Shown here piece after piece: positions 62,961-64,000 of a stretch of DNA of 64,000 nucleotides. Origin of the DNA: Oxalobacteraceae bacterium (lineage in GTDB: Bacteria; Pseudomonadota; Gammaproteobacteria; Burkholderiales; Burkholderiaceae_D). The stretch lies in assembly GCA_947448025.1 (NCBI GenBank), contig CANFLV010000008.1:62001-126000 (forward strand). The letters are read 5' to 3'. Positions within the stretch are counted from its first letter, which is position 1, and the number at the start of each line of letters is the position of its first letter. The notes beneath the pieces were generated by a model, which saw only the letters and a list, made by a program, of their open reading frames with translations, was not told the DNA's origin and did not search any database. Made by a program: the position numbers and the translations under genes.

Positions 62961-63911
62961 ATGCAAATCATTTTGTTGCACCCTCGATTCATGGCGAAGT
63001 CGATCAAGCTCGACGGTCGCCATATCGCGATCTTCCTGACGCTGTTTCTGCTTGCCGCCATGCTGCTGGGGATGCTCATGTCCGTGTACATCGTGCGCCA
63101 TGCAGACGACCTGAAGTTACCGTTCACCCAGACGTCCGCTTCATTTGGCAGCGAAGGTAAAAAAGATAAATTCGTCAAAGAAAACCTGACCGCGATGGCG
63201 ATCCGGCTCGGTGAAATGCAAGCTCAGCTGATGCGTCTGGATGCGCTCGGTGAACGGGTCCAGGGTCTGGCGGGCGTGAAGCCGGAAGAATTCAATTTCC
63301 GCGAAAAGCCGGGGCGTGGCGGTGTCGAATATCGCGCCGAGGGACAATATGCGCCGCGTGCCTTGGGCATGGACGAATTCAAGGCCATGCTGGATGTGCT
63401 GGCCGCGGATCTTGAGCTGCGCTCGGATTACCTCAATGTGGTCGAGACCACGCTGATGAACGACAAGCTGCGCACGCGCCAGCTGCCAACGGTACAGCCG
63501 GTCGATGTCAGCTACAAGGCGTCCGGTTTCGGCTGGCGCCTCGATCCGTTTTCCGGTCGCCATTCATTTCATGCGGGACTGGATTTTTCCTCGCCCACCG
63601 GCACGGCGATCGTGGCTGCTGCCAGCGGCGTCGTTATCGCCGCGGAATACCACAATGAATTCGGCAACATGGTCGAGATCGATCACGGCAACGATATCGT
63701 CACGCGTTATGCACATGCGTCGACACTGCTGGTCAAACCCGGCGACATCGTCATTCGCGGTCAGCATGTAGCCAATATCGGATCGACTGGCCGGTCCACA
63801 GGCGCACATCTGCATTTCGAGGTGCTGGTCAAGAATGTGCCGCAAAATCCGCAAAAGTTTCTCGATGCTGGCGCGGATCAGGCAAGGCTGGCATCGGCGG
63901 CGAAAAAATAA
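62961..63911 (+). CDS. M23-family peptidoglycan endopeptidase, membrane-anchored
   Basis: A 316-residue LytM-type protein. One N-terminal transmembrane helix (IFLTLFLLAAMLLGMLMSVYI) is followed by a helical region (KENLTAMAIRLGEMQAQLM) and a C-terminal lysostaphin-like zinc domain. The zinc ligands are His204 and Asp208 in FHAGLD and His285 in HLHFE, with His283 as the catalytic histidine. All are intact, so it is likely an active DD-endopeptidase rather than an EnvC/NlpD-type activator. It is divergent from the DciA-like gene (70 bp between the starts). Confidence 0.9.
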   Translation: MQIILLHPRFMAKSIKLDGRHIAIFLTLFLLAAMLLGMLMSVYIVRHADDLKLPFTQTSASFGSEGKKDKFVKENLTAMAIRLGEMQAQLMRLDALGERVQGLAGVKPEEFNFREKPGRGGVEYRAEGQYAPRALGMDEFKAMLDVLAADLELRSDYLNVVETTLMNDKLRTRQLPTVQPVDVSYKASGFGWRLDPFSGRHSFHAGLDFSSPTGTAIVAAASGVVIAAEYHNEFGNMVEIDHGNDIVTRYAHASTLLVKPGDIVIRGQHVANIGSTGRSTGAHLHFEVLVKNVPQNPQKFLDAGADQARLASAAKK

Positions 63912-64000
63912 GGATCATTGCGCGTCGCCATTGATTCATGAAGCTTTGTCCCCATATCGTCAGCTGAGTGTGATTCAACGCGTGATAAAATTCGCAATTC
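63912..64000 (+). other. non-coding right edge
   Basis: 89 bp after the M23 gene without an open frame or terminator hairpin. A TAAAAT near the end (63986-63991) could be part of a promoter for the next gene outside the window; in relatives that gene is usually secA. Confidence 0.3.

Noticed and set aside
1..64000. tRNA genes, insertion sequences, prophage or integrated element
   Set aside because: Reading both strands I found no cloverleaf-like element, transposase, integrase or flanking direct repeats; rnpB is the only RNA gene I could support.

Overview
The window is ordinary chromosomal DNA of a Gram-negative betaproteobacterium, most likely Burkholderiales and probably Oxalobacteraceae or a close relative. 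The reasons are the moderately high GC content, the unbroken mraZ-to-ftsZ division and cell-wall (dcw) cluster with rnpB just upstream, the tail order ftsZ / peroxiredoxin / lpxC / DciA-like / M23 peptidase, and the family-level look of the proteins. The family placement is inference. I see no insertion sequence, prophage, integron, CRISPR array or tRNA.

Layout. (1) 1-6.8 kb: the end of a TetR-type regulator, then a beta-oxidation set: acyl-CoA dehydrogenase, a two-domain hydroxyacyl-CoA dehydrogenase/enoyl-CoA hydratase, thiolase, and a crotonase whose active site looks like an enoyl-CoA isomerase. (2) 6.8-11.5 kb: an RNase H-like protein, a small unknown protein, an EamA exporter and an M1 aminopeptidase. 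(3) 11.5-32.4 kb: a long accessory region dominated by proteins that take peptidoglycan apart or use its fragments. It holds a serine hydrolase, a D-amino-acid dehydrogenase, two S66 LD-carboxypeptidases (one cytoplasmic, one with a Tat-type signal), a TonB-dependent receptor, a BadF/NagK-type amino-sugar kinase, an AmiD-like amidase lipoprotein, a LysR regulator, a VanX-type D-Ala-D-Ala dipeptidase, a sodium:solute symporter, PBP4 (dacB), an orphan peptide-binding protein, MurNAc-6-P etherase (murQ), an AmpG-like permease and a DigH/GHL10-type glycoside hydrolase lipoprotein. A brnTA toxin-antitoxin pair sits between the two S66 genes. (4) 32.4-34.7 kb: minCDE. (5) 34.7-42.7 kb: acetoacetyl-CoA synthetase, an M13 endopeptidase, a transglutaminase-like/M48 metallopeptidase pair, a DUF1640-type small membrane protein and a ThDP enzyme. 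(6) 42.7-59.3 kb: rnpB and the complete dcw operon mraZ, rsmH, ftsL, ftsI, murE, murF, mraY, murD, ftsW, murG, murC, ddlB, ftsQ, ftsA, with most genes overlapping by 1-4 bases. (7) 59.3-64 kb: ftsZ with a structured leader, a peroxiredoxin, lpxC, a DciA-like protein and an M23 endopeptidase.

How it works together. The dcw operon makes and places peptidoglycan, and minCDE positions the FtsZ ring. Region 3 reads as the opposite process. Outer-membrane lipoproteins (the GHL10 hydrolase and the amidase) would cut glycan and amide bonds. PBP4, the LD-carboxypeptidases and the VanX-type dipeptidase would dismantle stem peptides. The D-amino-acid dehydrogenase would burn D-Ala. The kinase plus MurQ would turn free MurNAc into GlcNAc-6-P. 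The TonB receptor, AmpG-like permease, symporter and binding protein are the candidate transporters. That these genes form one scavenging or recycling system is my inference from gene content and proximity; it is the best candidate here for an incompletely described system.

The clearest regulatory signals are four MraZ-box-like heptamers at exact 10-bp intervals starting in the -10 of the mraZ promoter, a palindromic operator inside the brnTA promoter whose predicted transcript would be leaderless, a large hairpin directly upstream of the ftsZ ribosome-binding site, and several strong intrinsic terminators.
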